From assembly GCF_040610475.1 (NCBI RefSeq), contig NZ_JBEXMJ010000004.1:1-64000 (forward strand): a stretch of DNA of 64,000 nucleotides. The letters run 5' to 3'. Positions 52,003 to 61,289 of this stretch are shown here, one piece after another (position 1 is the first letter of the stretch; each line of letters starts with the position of its first letter). The translations under genes and the position numbers were made by a program. Below the pieces are notes generated by a model that was not told the DNA's origin, did no database searches, and saw nothing but the letters and a program-made list of their open reading frames with translations. Origin of the DNA: Actinopolymorpha sp. NPDC004070. Its GTDB lineage: Bacteria > Actinomycetota > Actinomycetes > Propionibacteriales > Actinopolymorphaceae.

Positions 52003-54192
52003 TTACCCCCGTTGCCGAGCAGGATCCGCGCCGCGCCAGCCGCCGTCGGCACCCACGGTGACCAGCCGCTGGGTCGCCCGGGTGAGGACGACGTACAGCG
52101 TGCGGACACCCACCGGGCTCTCCGCGGCGATCTCGGCCGGCTCGACCACGACCACCCCGTCGTACTCGAGACCCTTGCTCGCCAACCCCGTGGTGACAAC
52201 GACCCGTGCGGCGGCATCGTCCCCGAGTCCGGCCAGCCATCGGGCCGCCTCGTCGGCCCGGGGGCCCGCGACCACCACACCGATGTTCCCCTCGACCTCG
52301 CCGAGGAGGTCGGCGACAGCTTCCCGCACGGTCTCGGGAAGGCCGTCGGGGCCGGTCGTCAGGTGCGTCGGCGGGTGGCCGGTCTCGCGCACCGCCCGCG
52401 GCAGCCGTACACCGGGAAGCGTGGTGGCGATCACCTCCGCGGCCAGGTCGAAGATCTCCGCCGAGTTGCGGTAGTTGGTGTCCAGATGGAACGTACGCCG
52501 GGTCCGCGCGCCCAGAGCCGCGTCGCGGGCGGCCTCGGCCTCCGCGACGTCGGGCCAGGAACTCTGCGCCGGGTCGCCGACGATGGTCCAGCTCGCGTGC
52601 CGGCCGCGGCGGCCGAGCATCCGCCACTGCATCGGCGACAGGTCCTGCGCCTCGTCCACCAGCACGTGGGCATAGCCGTCGTACTGCTGCGCCTGCTCAG
52701 GGCGGGACCGGGAGTACTCGCGGTCGAACGACGTGACCACTTCCTGCACGCTGTCGTCGTCGAACGGGTCGCGCGGCTGCACCGGCCGCACCGGCTCGCC
52801 CAGGAGGGCGTCCAGCTCGTCCAGCAGCGGGACGTCCTCGACGGAGTAGCCGGACCGGCCGGACCACGAGGCGGCGAGCAGGTCCACCTCGTGGGGACGG
52901 AGCACGCCACGGGCGACCACCGCGAGCCGGTCGCGGTCGGCCAGCCAGCCGAGCACCTCGGCCGGTGTGACGTTGGGCCACCAGGCGTCCAGGAACTCGG
53001 TGAACGCCGGTCGCTCGCGTACGTCCTGGTCGAACTCACCTCGAGACATCGGCCGGCCACCGGCGCCACCGCCGTCGGTCCCGGCCGCGCCGCCGGCCTG
53101 CTTCCACAGGGCGCCGAGCAGTGCCCGGACCGCCTCCGCCCGCGCGCGGTTACGGCGCGCGCCCCGGCGCAGCACGTCGGTACGGATCGCGGTCAGCTCC
53201 CGGGCGCCGAGCGCGAGCCGGCGGCCCGCGGCGTACAGGCGAAGCTCCTCCGGTGCGCCGGGCACGGCACCGCGCGCCGCCCGGGCGAGCACCTGCCGCA
53301 TCCGCGCCGACCCCTTGACCACCGCGCACGGGAAGGGATCGGACCGGTCGGCCACCACTCCGTCGACGACCTCGCCGACCGAACGCAGCGTGGCCTCGTG
53401 CTCACCGAGGGAGGGAAGGACCCGCTCGATGTAGCTCATGAACACCGCCGACGGGCCGACGACGAGCACACCGCCGCCCTGGATCCGCCGGCGCTCGGTG
53501 TAGAGCAGGTAGGCGGCGCGGTGCAGGGCCACCACGGTCTTGCCGGTACCGGGGCCACCGCTGATCAGGGTGACGCCGGGCGCCGGGGCGCGGATCACCT
53601 GGTCCTGTTCGCGCTGGATGGTGGCCACGATGTCGCGCATCCGGCCGCTGCGGGCGGAGGTCAGCGCGGCCATCAGCGCTCCGTCGCCGACCACGTGCAT
53701 GTCGGCGGGAGCGTTCTCGGCGTCCAGCAGGTCGTCCTCGACGCCCACCACCCGCTGGCCCTGCGAGCGCAGGACCCGACGGCGCACCACGCCCTGCGGA
53801 TCGACCGCGGTCGCCTGGTAGAAGACCGCGGCGGCGGGCGCCCGCCAGTCGAGCACCAGCGGCTCGTGCTCGGCGTCGCGTACGCCGATCCGCCCGACGT
53901 AGCGCACCTCCCCGCCCAGGTGGTCCAGCCGGCCGAAGACCAGGCCCTCGCGCTGGGCGTCGAGCACCGCCAGCCGGCGTACCGCGTGGTCGACCAGCAC
54001 GTCGCGTTCGAAGAGGCTGCGGTAGTCCTCCTCCTTGATCTGCCCGGTGTAGTCGAGCAGGCCGCGCTCCCGGCCCTCCCGGCGGACCGCCGAGGCACTC
54101 TCGACCATCGCGGCCAGTCGGGTGTACACCCGGTCGACGTACTGCTGTTCGCGGCTGATCTCGGCCTGCTCGACCGAGGTGGAAGGCTGCAC
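52003..54192 (-). CDS. helD: HelD-like UvrD-family ATPase
   Basis: A 729-residue superfamily 1 ATPase with long N-terminal coiled coil (residues ~1-60), P-loop SGGPGTGKTVVALH near residue 210, and late motifs LVDEAQDLSPMQW, GDPAQSSWP and ASKGLEYDGVVVV. This is the layout of HelD proteins, which enter RNA polymerase, remove DNA and recycle the enzyme. Actinobacterial HelD is associated with rifamycin tolerance. The GTG at 54192 is preferred over one at 54222 because AGGGAG precedes it. No rifamycin-associated element was recognised upstream. Confidence 0.88.
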   Translation of the reverse strand: MQPSTSVEQAEISREQQYVDRVYTRLAAMVESASAVRREGRERGLLDYTGQIKEEDYRSLFERDVLVDHAVRRLAVLDAQREGLVFGRLDHLGGEVRYVGRIGVRDAEHEPLVLDWRAPAAAVFYQATAVDPQGVVRRRVLRSQGQRVVGVEDDLLDAENAPADMHVVGDGALMAALTSARSGRMRDIVATIQREQDQVIRAPAPGVTLISGGPGTGKTVVALHRAAYLLYTERRRIQGGGVLVVGPSAVFMSYIERVLPSLGEHEATLRSVGEVVDGVVADRSDPFPCAVVKGSARMRQVLARAARGAVPGAPEELRLYAAGRRLALGARELTAIRTDVLRRGARRNRARAEAVRALLGALWKQAGGAAGTDGGGAGGRPMSRGEFDQDVRERPAFTEFLDAWWPNVTPAEVLGWLADRDRLAVVARGVLRPHEVDLLAASWSGRSGYSVEDVPLLDELDALLGEPVRPVQPRDPFDDDSVQEVVTSFDREYSRSRPEQAQQYDGYAHVLVDEAQDLSPMQWRMLGRRGRHASWTIVGDPAQSSWPDVAEAEAARDAALGARTRRTFHLDTNYRNSAEIFDLAAEVIATTLPGVRLPRAVRETGHPPTHLTTGPDGLPETVREAVADLLGEVEGNIGVVVAGPRADEAARWLAGLGDDAAARVVVTTGLASKGLEYDGVVVVEPAEIAAESPVGVRTLYVVLTRATQRLVTVGADGGWRGADPARQRG

Positions 54193-54453
54193 CGTGCGCG
54201 TTCTCCCTGCCCTGCGGTGCACCCCGGCACCGCCCCTGACTGAGTACCTGACGACGTGTCCGGCCGGGTCCGCTGACGACGTCAGCCGATCCGACTGGGC
54301 GACAATTTTCCGACGCTGCCCCAGGTGGGCAACCGCACAAGTCTAGGGCGTCCTCTGCCCGACTCGCAGGACGCGTCCTCCGGTGCTCCGGTGGGCCACG
54401 CGGCCCCGACGCGGGTGCTGTCACCGATCGGCCGGACATGGGATGATCGCGCC

Positions 54454-54837
54454 GTGATCCCCATCGTCGTACGCGTCGCCATCAACGCCGTCGCCCTGTG
54501 GGCCGCCACCTGGGTGTCCGGGGTCAAACTCGGCGGCGATTCCACGTCCGCCAAGGTCGGGACGCTGATCGCGGTCGCGCTGATCTTCGGCCTGGTCAAC
54601 GCCGTGCTCAAGCCGATCATCAAGGTGGTCGGCTGCGGTTTCTACGTCCTGACGCTCGGCCTGATCTCGTTCGTGGTCAACGCGTTGCTCTTCCTGCTCG
54701 TGGGCTGGCTGGCCGGGCAGCTGCATCTGGCATTCACCGTGAGCGGTTTCTGGGCCGGTTTCTGGGGCGCGATCATCGTCACCGTCGTCAGCTTCGCGTT
54801 GAGCCTGGTCATTCCCGACAAGTACGACGAGCGCTGA
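54454..54837 (+). CDS. Phage holin family 4 (superfamily IV) membrane protein
   Basis: A 127-residue protein with four hydrophobic segments, including VGTLIAVALIFGLVNAVLKPIIK and YVLTLGLISFVVNALLFLLVGW. It belongs to the widely conserved YvlD/holin-4-like family of unknown function; despite the name there is no phage here. GTG start at 54454. Convergent with the DUF1684 gene. Confidence 0.85.
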   Translation: MIPIVVRVAINAVALWAATWVSGVKLGGDSTSAKVGTLIAVALIFGLVNAVLKPIIKVVGCGFYVLTLGLISFVVNALLFLLVGWLAGQLHLAFTVSGFWAGFWGAIIVTVVSFALSLVIPDKYDER

Positions 54838-54879
54838 CTCCTCGCCACCTCGAGCCGGGCGGGTCGGTCCCGGGCCGGG

Positions 54880-55710
54880 TCAGTCCCGCCAGAGGACCGA
54901 CCGCTCACCCGCGGTCACCGCGAAGGGCAGCGTGTTGCCGGCCGGCGGCGAGGGGCACAGGTAGTGGTCGGCGAACGCGCAGGGCGGCAGGTGGGCGCGG
55001 TTGAAGTCGAGCAGGGTGCGCCCGTCCTCGTCCGGCGCGGGCAGGTGGACGAAGCGGAAGTCGTGGCCGTCCCGGCCGCTGGTCCGGTCGGCGAACACCG
55101 CCTCCAGCCCGCTTCCCCTGCGCTTGCCCACCCGCAGGGTGTGGGTCTGCCCGGCGTGGTCGAAGCTCACCTCACCGGCGAGCGTCAGGCCGCGGTCGCG
55201 GCCGTCGGCGTTGGCCACGCGCGCCACGCGGGCGGCTGAGTCGTCGGCGTAGGCCGTGAACGTCGCGGGCACCACCCACGCCTCGTCGGGGGCGTACGCC
55301 TCGATGCCGGCGAACGACGTGCGGGTGCGGGCATGCGGGTCGTAGACCCGGACGGCGAACTGGCCCTCGCGCTCGATCAGGGCGAGCTTCCAGTCACCGT
55401 GGGAGATCGTCGACGGCTCGGGGTCACGGTCGGAGCGGGGCCGGGCGACGCCGTCCACGATCACGCCGTCCACGACCAGGCCCGCCGCCGACTCGCTGCG
55501 CACGGTCACCACCCCGGACTCCACGCTCCACACGCCCGGAACCTCCGGGACGCTGGTCTCCCCGTCCACCCAGTGGGTGCCGACGAGGGCGAGCATGGCG
55601 TACGGGCCGCTGACGCCGGCCTGACGTTGCCGGCGCCACTGGGCCCAGTCGTCGGCGAACGTGGTCTCGGTCATCTCGGTCTCGATCCCGGGCTGCGCCG
55701 CGATTCCCAT
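54880..55710 (-). CDS. DUF1684 domain protein
   Basis: A 276-residue protein with the DUF1684 pattern: an N-terminal DDWAQWRRQRQ, a central beta-rich part, and a C-terminal block with RTLLDFNRAHLPPCAFADHYLCP. Function unknown. GAGGAG 11 nt upstream supports the ATG at 55710; a second ATG at 55674 is possible. Confidence 0.85.
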   Translation of the reverse strand: MGIAAQPGIETEMTETTFADDWAQWRRQRQAGVSGPYAMLALVGTHWVDGETSVPEVPGVWSVESGVVTVRSESAAGLVVDGVIVDGVARPRSDRDPEPSTISHGDWKLALIEREGQFAVRVYDPHARTRTSFAGIEAYAPDEAWVVPATFTAYADDSAARVARVANADGRDRGLTLAGEVSFDHAGQTHTLRVGKRRGSGLEAVFADRTSGRDGHDFRFVHLPAPDEDGRTLLDFNRAHLPPCAFADHYLCPSPPAGNTLPFAVTAGERSVLWRD

Positions 55711-56068
55711 TTCCGAGCTGGCTCCTCACTATGTCGTCGACACCTGGCGTCCTCCCGTACACGGCCCGGCGTTGCTCCTTCGGCCGGAGACGCTCCGCCG
55801 CCCGCCAACGGTCGCGGGTGAGACGAAGCGGATCTCTCGACGCCGAGATGGTAGTGGCCGAAATGCCAGGAAGCGACCCGTCGTCTGCCGGGTGGCCCCG
55901 GAGTGGACCCGCCTGAGCGGGGGTTTCGACCCTACGTGAGAAATGGATCACGGCAATGGCCGCGGCGGATCGGCCCTGGTCCGACCTTGCGGCAGCCTCT
56001 CCCCCGCGGCCCGGTTCCGGTCAGGCCGGGCGTCCCGATCCGGTCGCCCCGAACCCTCGGGGCTCGGC
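55711..56068. other. Divergent spacer between the DUF1684 and SOS-box genes
   Basis: Open frames are Arg/Pro-rich noise. Nothing was recognised before the promoter at 56069. Confidence 0.5.
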
Positions 56069-56112
56069 TTGCGAGCACCCGGCGATGAACTATTCTTCGA
56101 ACATGAGTTCGA
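56069..56112 (+). promoter_or_regulatory. Promoter with perfect LexA (SOS) operator
   Basis: TTGCGA (56069-56074), 16 bp, TATTCT (56091-56096). Directly after the -10 lies TCGAAC-ATGA-GTTCGA (56097-56112), a perfect palindrome that matches the full actinobacterial LexA consensus TCGAAC-N4-GTTCGA. A repressor bound here would cover the transcription start. The gene start is 37 bp further on. Confidence 0.75.
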
Positions 56113-56148
56113 TCCCCTGCCCAAGGTGACCGGACGGAAGGACCCCGA

Positions 56149-56511
56149 ATGACCGACCGCTTTGCCGTGCGAAAAACCCCCCAGGGGCATGGCGTGTGGG
56201 ATGCGGCCGTCAATGGCTGGCACAGCAGGCAGGACCTCGACGAGGCCGCGGCCACGGAGTTGGCGAACACGATGAACGCCGGCCACGTGGCCCGGGAGGC
56301 CCGCCCCGACACCGGTTCCCGCCGGGTGGTGCCGGCCAAGCCGGTGCTGGTGCTCGTGGACGGGCGCTGGTGGCCCGGGCATCTCGACTGGTGGGTGCAC
56401 GAGAACGACGGGTGGTACGGCCGGGCCACCCTGGACGCCAGTGGCGCGGCGAGCTGGTATCCCGCCGCGTCCCTGCGCCCGGCGCCGGCCTCGGCGGCGA
56501 GAAGCGCGTGA
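56149..56511 (+). CDS. Unknown 120-residue protein under a LexA-type promoter
   Basis: A small protein rich in Trp and Ala, with no signal peptide or membrane segment. Seen features: a charged N-terminal part (FAVRKTPQGHGVWDAAVNGW), a helix EAAATELANTMNAGHVARE, then a Trp-rich beta-like part (LVDGRWWPGHLDWWVHENDGWYGRATLD), which recalls DUF2188 or SH3-like folds but is not identified. SD GGAAGGA before ATG 56149. The promoter is fused to a perfect SOS box, so a DNA-damage response role is likely; mechanism unknown. A 14-bp terminator hairpin follows at once, so it is monocistronic. Confidence 0.7.
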   Translation: MTDRFAVRKTPQGHGVWDAAVNGWHSRQDLDEAAATELANTMNAGHVAREARPDTGSRRVVPAKPVLVLVDGRWWPGHLDWWVHENDGWYGRATLDASGAASWYPAASLRPAPASAARSA

Positions 56512-56516
56512 GACTT

Positions 56517-56554
56517 CGGCCGGTCGCGGGGCGACGCGGACCCGCGACCGGCCG
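56517..56554 (+). terminator. Perfect 14-bp hairpin after the SOS-box gene
   Basis: CGGCCGGTCGCGGG (56517-56530) pairs with CCCGCGACCGGCCG (56541-56554) across 10 nt. Lies between convergent genes and could serve both. Confidence 0.75.
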
Positions 56555-56589
56555 CGCTCAGTCAGCCGGTCACTCGGCCGGCCGGTCAC

Positions 56590-57378
56590 TCAGTCAGCGG
56601 AGGAGGTGCCTGTCCAGGCCCCCCACACCTGGTCGGCGACACCAGGCGCGGCGACCATGATCCCGCCGGACTCCGGAAACAGCGTCCGCTTCCCGTCCTC
56701 GCCGCGTACGTCCGCGCCGGCTTGGCCGGCGACGAACACCGCGGCCAGCAGGTCGATCGGGTTGAACGCCCCGATCACTCCGCCGGCCGCCCGGCCGGCG
56801 GCGACGCTGACCAGAGAAAGCGCCGAGGAGCCCATGATCCTCGTGGTGCACATCTGCCCGGCGAGCCGGTCGAGCATGTCGGTCATTCCGGGCCAGGGCC
56901 GGTACGCCGCCCACTCGGTGACCACGACCTCACCGGCCAGCCCGGTGGCGTCGGTGCACCGGATCGGGTCGCCGTTGCACAAGGCGGGGCCGCCCCGGAC
57001 GGCGCTGAACACCTCGCCGCGGAAGGGGTCGGCCACCACACCGAGCGCAGGCCCGTCGGCGTCGGCGAGGGCGAGGCTGAACGAACACCAGGGCAGCCCG
57101 CTGGCGTAGTTGGTGGTGCCGTCCACCGGGTCGAGATACCAGGTCGGGGCACCGTCCGCGGCCGGGCGGCCGCCGTACTCCTCCCCCACCAGCGCATACG
57201 ACGGAAAGCGTTCGGCCACGACGGAACGCACCCGGCGTTCGATCTCCCGGTCGGTCTCGGTCACCAGGTCGGCCGCGTTCGCCTTGGTGGTCACCGACGC
57301 GGGCCGGGTCCGCATCCGGTCGGCGGCCCAGCCGGCGAGTTCGAGGGCAGTGGCGAGTTCGTCGGCGTACGTCGTCAT
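56590..57378 (-). CDS. Inositol monophosphatase-family phosphatase
   Basis: A 262-residue IMPase-fold enzyme. Metal loops are VGEEYGG (motif with Glu) and YLDPVDGTTNY; the second metal region is FNPIDLLAAV, where the usual WD reads ID. Substrate could be inositol, histidinol or another sugar phosphate. It overlaps the GDPD gene by 4 nt (ATGA). Confidence 0.85.
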   Translation of the reverse strand: MTTYADELATALELAGWAADRMRTRPASVTTKANAADLVTETDREIERRVRSVVAERFPSYALVGEEYGGRPAADGAPTWYLDPVDGTTNYASGLPWCSFSLALADADGPALGVVADPFRGEVFSAVRGGPALCNGDPIRCTDATGLAGEVVVTEWAAYRPWPGMTDMLDRLAGQMCTTRIMGSSALSLVSVAAGRAAGGVIGAFNPIDLLAAVFVAGQAGADVRGEDGKRTLFPESGGIMVAAPGVADQVWGAWTGTSSAD

Positions 57379-58196
57379 CGGGTCTCCGTCTGCCGGTCCC
57401 CGGCCCGACCGGCCGCGGGCCGGCCGCTCGTGAGCTGGTCACTCGTGAGCTGGTCACTCGTGAGCTGGTCGCTTGTCAGCTCCTCGCTGGTGAGCTGGTC
57501 GCGGGTGGGCCGGCGCAGCACGTCGACCAGCGAGGCGATCCGGTTGCTGATGATCGCGTCCACCCCGAGGCCGGCCAGCCGGGCCATCTGCTCGGGTTCG
57601 TCCACCGTCCAGGCCGACACCAGCCGGCCCGCCGCGTGGTTGGCGTCGACCGTCGGCTCGTCGAGGTGGATCCACTCCGGGTTGAAGTACTGCGGCCGCA
57701 CCCGGTCCCACACCTCCTCGCCCGGCGGCGTCGGATGCCCCCAGGACAGCGCGATCTCGGCACCCGGTTGCCGCTCGCGGATCCGGGCCAGCGCCTCGGT
57801 GTCCCCGGCATAGAGAACGTGGGCATCCAGTCCACGCTCGCGTACCAGGTCCTGCGTGGCCAGCCCGATCGCGACGGAGGTGACGTCCAGCATCACCCGG
57901 GTGCCGAGGCGGACGATGAGGTCGAGCGCCTCCTCGGCGGTGGGCAGCGACCAGGCGCCGCCGGAGGCACGGTGGGCGGCGGCGAGGTCGGCGAACGACA
58001 CCGACGACACCGGCCGCGGGTCGTCCCACAGGCGTTCCAGCGTGGGGTCGTGGAGTACGACGAGGCGGTCGTCCGCGGTCAGCCGCAGGTCGATCTCCAC
58101 CATGTCGGCACCGGCGGCGACCGCCGCCTCGATGGCCGGCAGGGTGTTCTCCCGGTTGCCGCGTGGCTCGCCGCGGTGGGCGATGGCCGTGGTCAC
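57375..58196 (-). CDS. Glycerophosphodiester phosphodiesterase
   Basis: A 273-residue GDPD TIM barrel with AHRGEPRGNRENTL at the N-terminus, MVEIDLRLTADDRLVVLHD, and the C-terminal SAWTVDEPEQMARL. It releases glycerol-3-phosphate from glycerophosphodiesters. The last 40 residues are not part of the barrel: five DQLTS-type repeats and an Arg/Ala-rich tail (see 57427). It overlaps the IMPase start by 4 nt; the pair may recycle inositol or glycerol phosphates. Confidence 0.88.
   Translation of the reverse strand: MTTAIAHRGEPRGNRENTLPAIEAAVAAGADMVEIDLRLTADDRLVVLHDPTLERLWDDPRPVSSVSFADLAAAHRASGGAWSLPTAEEALDLIVRLGTRVMLDVTSVAIGLATQDLVRERGLDAHVLYAGDTEALARIRERQPGAEIALSWGHPTPPGEEVWDRVRPQYFNPEWIHLDEPTVDANHAAGRLVSAWTVDEPEQMARLAGLGVDAIISNRIASLVDVLRRPTRDQLTSEELTSDQLTSDQLTSDQLTSGRPAAGRAGDRQTETR
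57427..57501 (-). repeat. Five 15-bp tandem repeats at the GDPD C-terminus
   Basis: Units of CTCGTGAGCTGGTCA and close variants encode (Asp-Gln-Leu-Thr-Ser)n in the C-terminal tail of the phosphodiesterase. The first two units are identical, pointing to recent expansion. Confidence 0.85.
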
Positions 58197-58286
58197 GTCA
58201 GGTCCTCCCGCTGACAGGCACTGGGTCCCGACGATCCTGGCACCTCACAGCCGTCGCGGGCGAACGGGGCGTGCCGACCGACCCAC

Positions 58287-58319
58287 CCCCGGCCACTCCG
58301 GAAGCCCCGGCCACTCCGG
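58287..58319. repeat. 15-bp direct repeat upstream of the GDPD gene
   Basis: CCCCGGCCACTCCGG occurs twice (58287-58301 and 58305-58319), 3 bp apart, with a looser GGCCACTC copy nearby. Non-coding spacer between GDPD and uvrB. Confidence 0.6.
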
Positions 58320-58364
58320 CCGGCACCCTGCCGTTGCGACCGGCCACTCAGGCTCGGTCATGCC

Positions 58365-58398
58365 GACCGGGGCCACCCTGCCCTCGGGAGCCCCGGTC
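58365..58398 (-). terminator. 9-bp hairpin downstream of uvrB
   Basis: GACCGGGGC (58365-58373) pairs with GCCCCGGTC (58390-58398) across 16 nt, 29 bp after the uvrB stop. Likely transcription terminator. Confidence 0.55.
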
Positions 58399-58426
58399 CG
58401 ACGCGCTCCGCCTCGCCTCGCCCGGG

Positions 58427-60535
58427 CTACTTCACCCCGGCCTCGTGCATGCCGCGCAGCTCGCGCTTCAGCTCATGGATCTCGTCGCGCAACCTGGCGG
58501 CCAGCTCGAACTGGAGCTGCTCGGCCGCGGTGTTCATCTGCTGGTTGAGCTCCTGGATCAGGTCGGCCAGGTCCGATGCCGGCAAAGCGGCGAGGTCCTT
58601 CGCGTGCCGGCCGGCCTCGCCGAGGCTGGACAGCTCCGGCACCGGCGCCTTGCCACGGCTCTGCTGACGCCCCGCGCCACCCAGCAACTTCTGGGTGTCG
58701 GCGTCCTCGCGGGCGAGCATGTCGGTGATGTCGGCGATCCGCTTGCGCAGCGGAGTGGGGTCGATCCCCTTCTCCTTGTTGTAGGCGACCTGCTTCTCCC
58801 GCCGCCGGTTGGTCTCGTCGATCGCCATCTGCATGGACGGCGTGATCGAGTCGGCGTACATGATCACCTGGCCGGAGACGTTTCGGGCGGCTCGGCCGAT
58901 GGTCTGGATCAGGCTGGTGCCCGAACGCAGGAAGCCCTCCTTGTCGGCGTCCAGGATGGCCACCAGCGAAACCTCCGGGAGGTCGAGACCCTCACGGAGG
59001 AGGTTGATGCCTACCAGCACGTCGTACTCGCCCATCCGCAGCTCGCGCAGCAGCTCCACCCGGCGCAGCGTGTCGACCTCGCTGTGGAGGTAACGCACCC
59101 GGATGCCCTGCTCGAGGAGGTAGTCGGTGAGGTCTTCGGCCATCTTCTTGGTGAGCGTGGTGACCAGGACCCGCTCCTGCTTGACCTCCCGCAGCCGGAT
59201 CTCGTGGATGAGGTCGTCGATCTGGCCCTTGGTGTTCTTCACCACCACCTCGGGGTCGACCAGACCGGTGGGCCGGATGATCTGCTCGACGGTGCCGTTG
59301 CCCTTGCTCAGCTCGTAGTTGCCGGGCGTGGCGGACAGGTAGACCGTCTGGCCGATGCGCTCCAGGAACTCCTCCCAGCGCAGCGGCCGGTTGTCCATCG
59401 CAGACGGAAGCCGGAAACCGTGTTCGACCAGCGTCCGCTTGCGGGACATGTCGCCCTCGTACATCCCGCCGATCTGCGGCACCGTCACGTGGGACTCGTC
59501 GATGACCAGCAGGAAGTCCTCGGGGAAGTAGTCGAGCAGGCAGTGCGGCGGCGAGCCGGGCGCGCGCCCGTCGATGTGGCGCGAGTAGTTTTCGATGCCC
59601 GAGCAGGTGCCGATCTGGCGCATCATCTCGATGTCGTACGTGGTGCGCATGCGCAGCCGCTGCTCCTCCAGCAGCTTGCCCTGGCGCGCCAGCTCGGGCA
59701 GCCGCTCGGCGAGTTCCGCCTCGATGTCGCCGATCGCTCGTTCCATCCGCTCCGCACCGGCGACGTAGTGCGACGCCGGGAAGATGTAGAGCTCCTGATC
59801 CTCGGTGACGATCTCCCCGGTCACCGGGTGCAGGGTGGACAGCCGCTCGATCTCGTCGCCGAAGAACTCGATCCGGACGGCCATCTCCTCATAGACCGGG
59901 AAGACCTCGAGGGTGTCTCCGCGCACCCGGAAGGTGCCGCGGGTGCCGGCCGCGTCGTTGCGGGAGTACTGCATCTCGACCAGCCGGCGGAGCACCTGGT
60001 CGCGCTCGATCTCCTCACCGACCCGCACCCTGACCATCCGGTCGACATACTCCTGCGGGGTGCCCAGGCCGTAGATGCTGGACACCGTGGCGACCACGAT
60101 CGTGTCGCGCCGGGTGAGCAGGGAGTTGGTGGCGGAGTGCCGCAGCCGCTCGACCTCCTCGTTGATCGAGGAGTCCTTCTCGATGTAGGTGTCGGACTGT
60201 GGGACGTAGGCCTCGGGCTGGTAGTAGTCGTAGTAGGAGACGAAGTATTCGACCGCGTTGTCGGGAAAGAAGTGCCGCAGCTCGTTGGCGAACTGCGCCG
60301 CGAGGGTCTTGTTGGGCTCGATCACCAGGGTCGGCCGCTGGAGCTTCTCCACCGCCCAGGCGACGGTCGCGGTCTTTCCGGTGCCGGTGGCACCCAGCAA
60401 CACCACGTCGCGCTCGCCCGCCTCGATTCGGCGGGCGATGTCCTCGATGGCCTCCGGCTGGTCGCCGGAGGGGGCGAAGTCAGAGACCACCTTGAACGGC
60501 GCGACCTTGCGGACAATGTCAGTAACCGGACGCAT
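58427..60535 (-). CDS. uvrB: Excinuclease ABC subunit B
   Basis: UvrB checks damage and hands it to UvrC in nucleotide excision repair. The 702 residues have the P-loop [10 protein letters not shown] near 45, the beta-hairpin [29 protein letters not shown] (DESH box), and the C-terminal UvrB/UvrC domain helices ending near [12 protein letters not shown]. The start is the ATG at 60535; the longer frame is not conserved-looking. I find no GAAC-N4-GTTC box in the short upstream gap, so no direct SOS control is visible. Confidence 0.96.
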   Translation of the reverse strand: MRPVTDIVRKVAPFKVVSDFAPSGDQPEAIEDIARRIEAGERDVVLLGATGTGKTATVAWAVEKLQRPTLVIEPNKTLAAQFANELRHFFPDNAVEYFVSYYDYYQPEAYVPQSDTYIEKDSSINEEVERLRHSATNSLLTRRDTIVVATVSSIYGLGTPQEYVDRMVRVRVGEEIERDQVLRRLVEMQYSRNDAAGTRGTFRVRGDTLEVFPVYEEMAVRIEFFGDEIERLSTLHPVTGEIVTEDQELYIFPASHYVAGAERMERAIGDIEAELAERLPELARQGKLLEEQRLRMRTTYDIEMMRQIGTCSGIENYSRHIDGRAPGSPPHCLLDYFPEDFLLVIDESHVTVPQIGGMYEGDMSRKRTLVEHGFRLPSAMDNRPLRWEEFLERIGQTVYLSATPGNYELSKGNGTVEQIIRPTGLVDPEVVVKNTKGQIDDLIHEIRLREVKQERVLVTTLTKKMAEDLTDYLLEQGIRVRYLHSEVDTLRRVELLRELRMGEYDVLVGINLLREGLDLPEVSLVAILDADKEGFLRSGTSLIQTIGRAARNVSGQVIMYADSITPSMQMAIDETNRRREKQVAYNKEKGIDPTPLRKRIADITDMLAREDADTQKLLGGAGRQQSRGKAPVPELSSLGEAGRHAKDLAALPASDLADLIQELNQQMNTAAEQLQFELAARLRDEIHELKRELRGMHEAGVK

Positions 60536-60656
60536 GAAGCCCACCGTACGCCCGACCACCGACAGGCCCTCCCGCGCCGACCACGAACCGGGCCCACCGG
60601 GCGGATCGGGCCCCATCAGGCCGGATCGGACCCGGCCCACCCCGTCGAACGGCGTC

Positions 60657-61262
60657 TCAGGACGCGGCCGACCTCAGCCGCCGCCACAGCTCCTCCGCCC
60701 GGTCGTCGAGGTCGGTCAGTGACCCGGAGTTGTCCACGACCACGGTGGCGGCGGCTCGCCGCTCGTCCCGGGAGGCCTGGGCGGCGGCTCGCGCCCGCGC
60801 GTCGTCGGCGCTGATCCCCCGCACCCTGGTGAGCCGGTCGATCTGCACCTCCTCGGGCACGTCGACCACGATCACCTCGTCGAACCCATCCTGCTGCCCG
60901 GTCTCGACCAGCAGCGGAATGTCGTGGACGACCACCGCGTCCGGGTTCGCGGCGACGGCAGCCCGCTCGAGCTCGGCGGCCCGGGCGCGTACCCGAGGGT
61001 GGATGATCCCCTCCAGTCGCCGGCGTGCCTCGGTGTCGGCGAAAACCCGCCGCCCGAGCGCCGGGCGGTCGAGCGCGCCGTCGGAGCCGAGCACCTCCGC
61101 GCCGAACGCCTCGACCACCGCGGCCAGTCCCTCGGTGCCCGGCGCGACCACTTCCCGCGCCAGCCGGTCGGCATCGATCACGACGGCTCCGTGGTCGGCG
61201 AGCCGCCGCGCGACCTCGCTCTTGCCGGCCCCGATTCCGCCCGTCAACCCCACCCGCAGCAC
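60657..61262 (-). CDS. coaE: Dephospho-CoA kinase
   Basis: The last enzyme of coenzyme A synthesis, phosphorylating dephospho-CoA. The 201-residue protein shows P-loop [13 protein letters not shown] at the start and [10 protein letters not shown] (the conserved DAD), then HPRVRARA and lid segment [14 protein letters not shown] start at 61262. Position before uvrB and after rpsA is usual for actinobacteria. Confidence 0.93.
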   Translation of the reverse strand: MLRVGLTGGIGAGKSEVARRLADHGAVVIDADRLAREVVAPGTEGLAAVVEAFGAEVLGSDGALDRPALGRRVFADTEARRRLEGIIHPRVRARAAELERAAVAANPDAVVVHDIPLLVETGQQDGFDEVIVVDVPEEVQIDRLTRVRGISADDARARAAAQASRDERRAAATVVVDNSGSLTDLDDRAEELWRRLRSAAS

Positions 61263-61289
61263 AGTCGGAGACGATAGCCGAGGCGGGGT

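Noticed and set aside
49243..54243. 1666-codon open frame on the plus strand opposite the ManC-like and HelD genes
   Set aside because: It spans several real minus-strand genes and their gaps and has biased, domain-free translation.
54454..54837. Prophage remnant suggested by the holin-like name
   Set aside because: The protein belongs to a widespread chromosomal four-helix membrane family and no other phage gene lies nearby.
60536..60656. SOS box upstream of uvrB
   Set aside because: uvrB is SOS-controlled in many bacteria, so I looked, but no GAAC-N4-GTTC palindrome is present in the gap before it.
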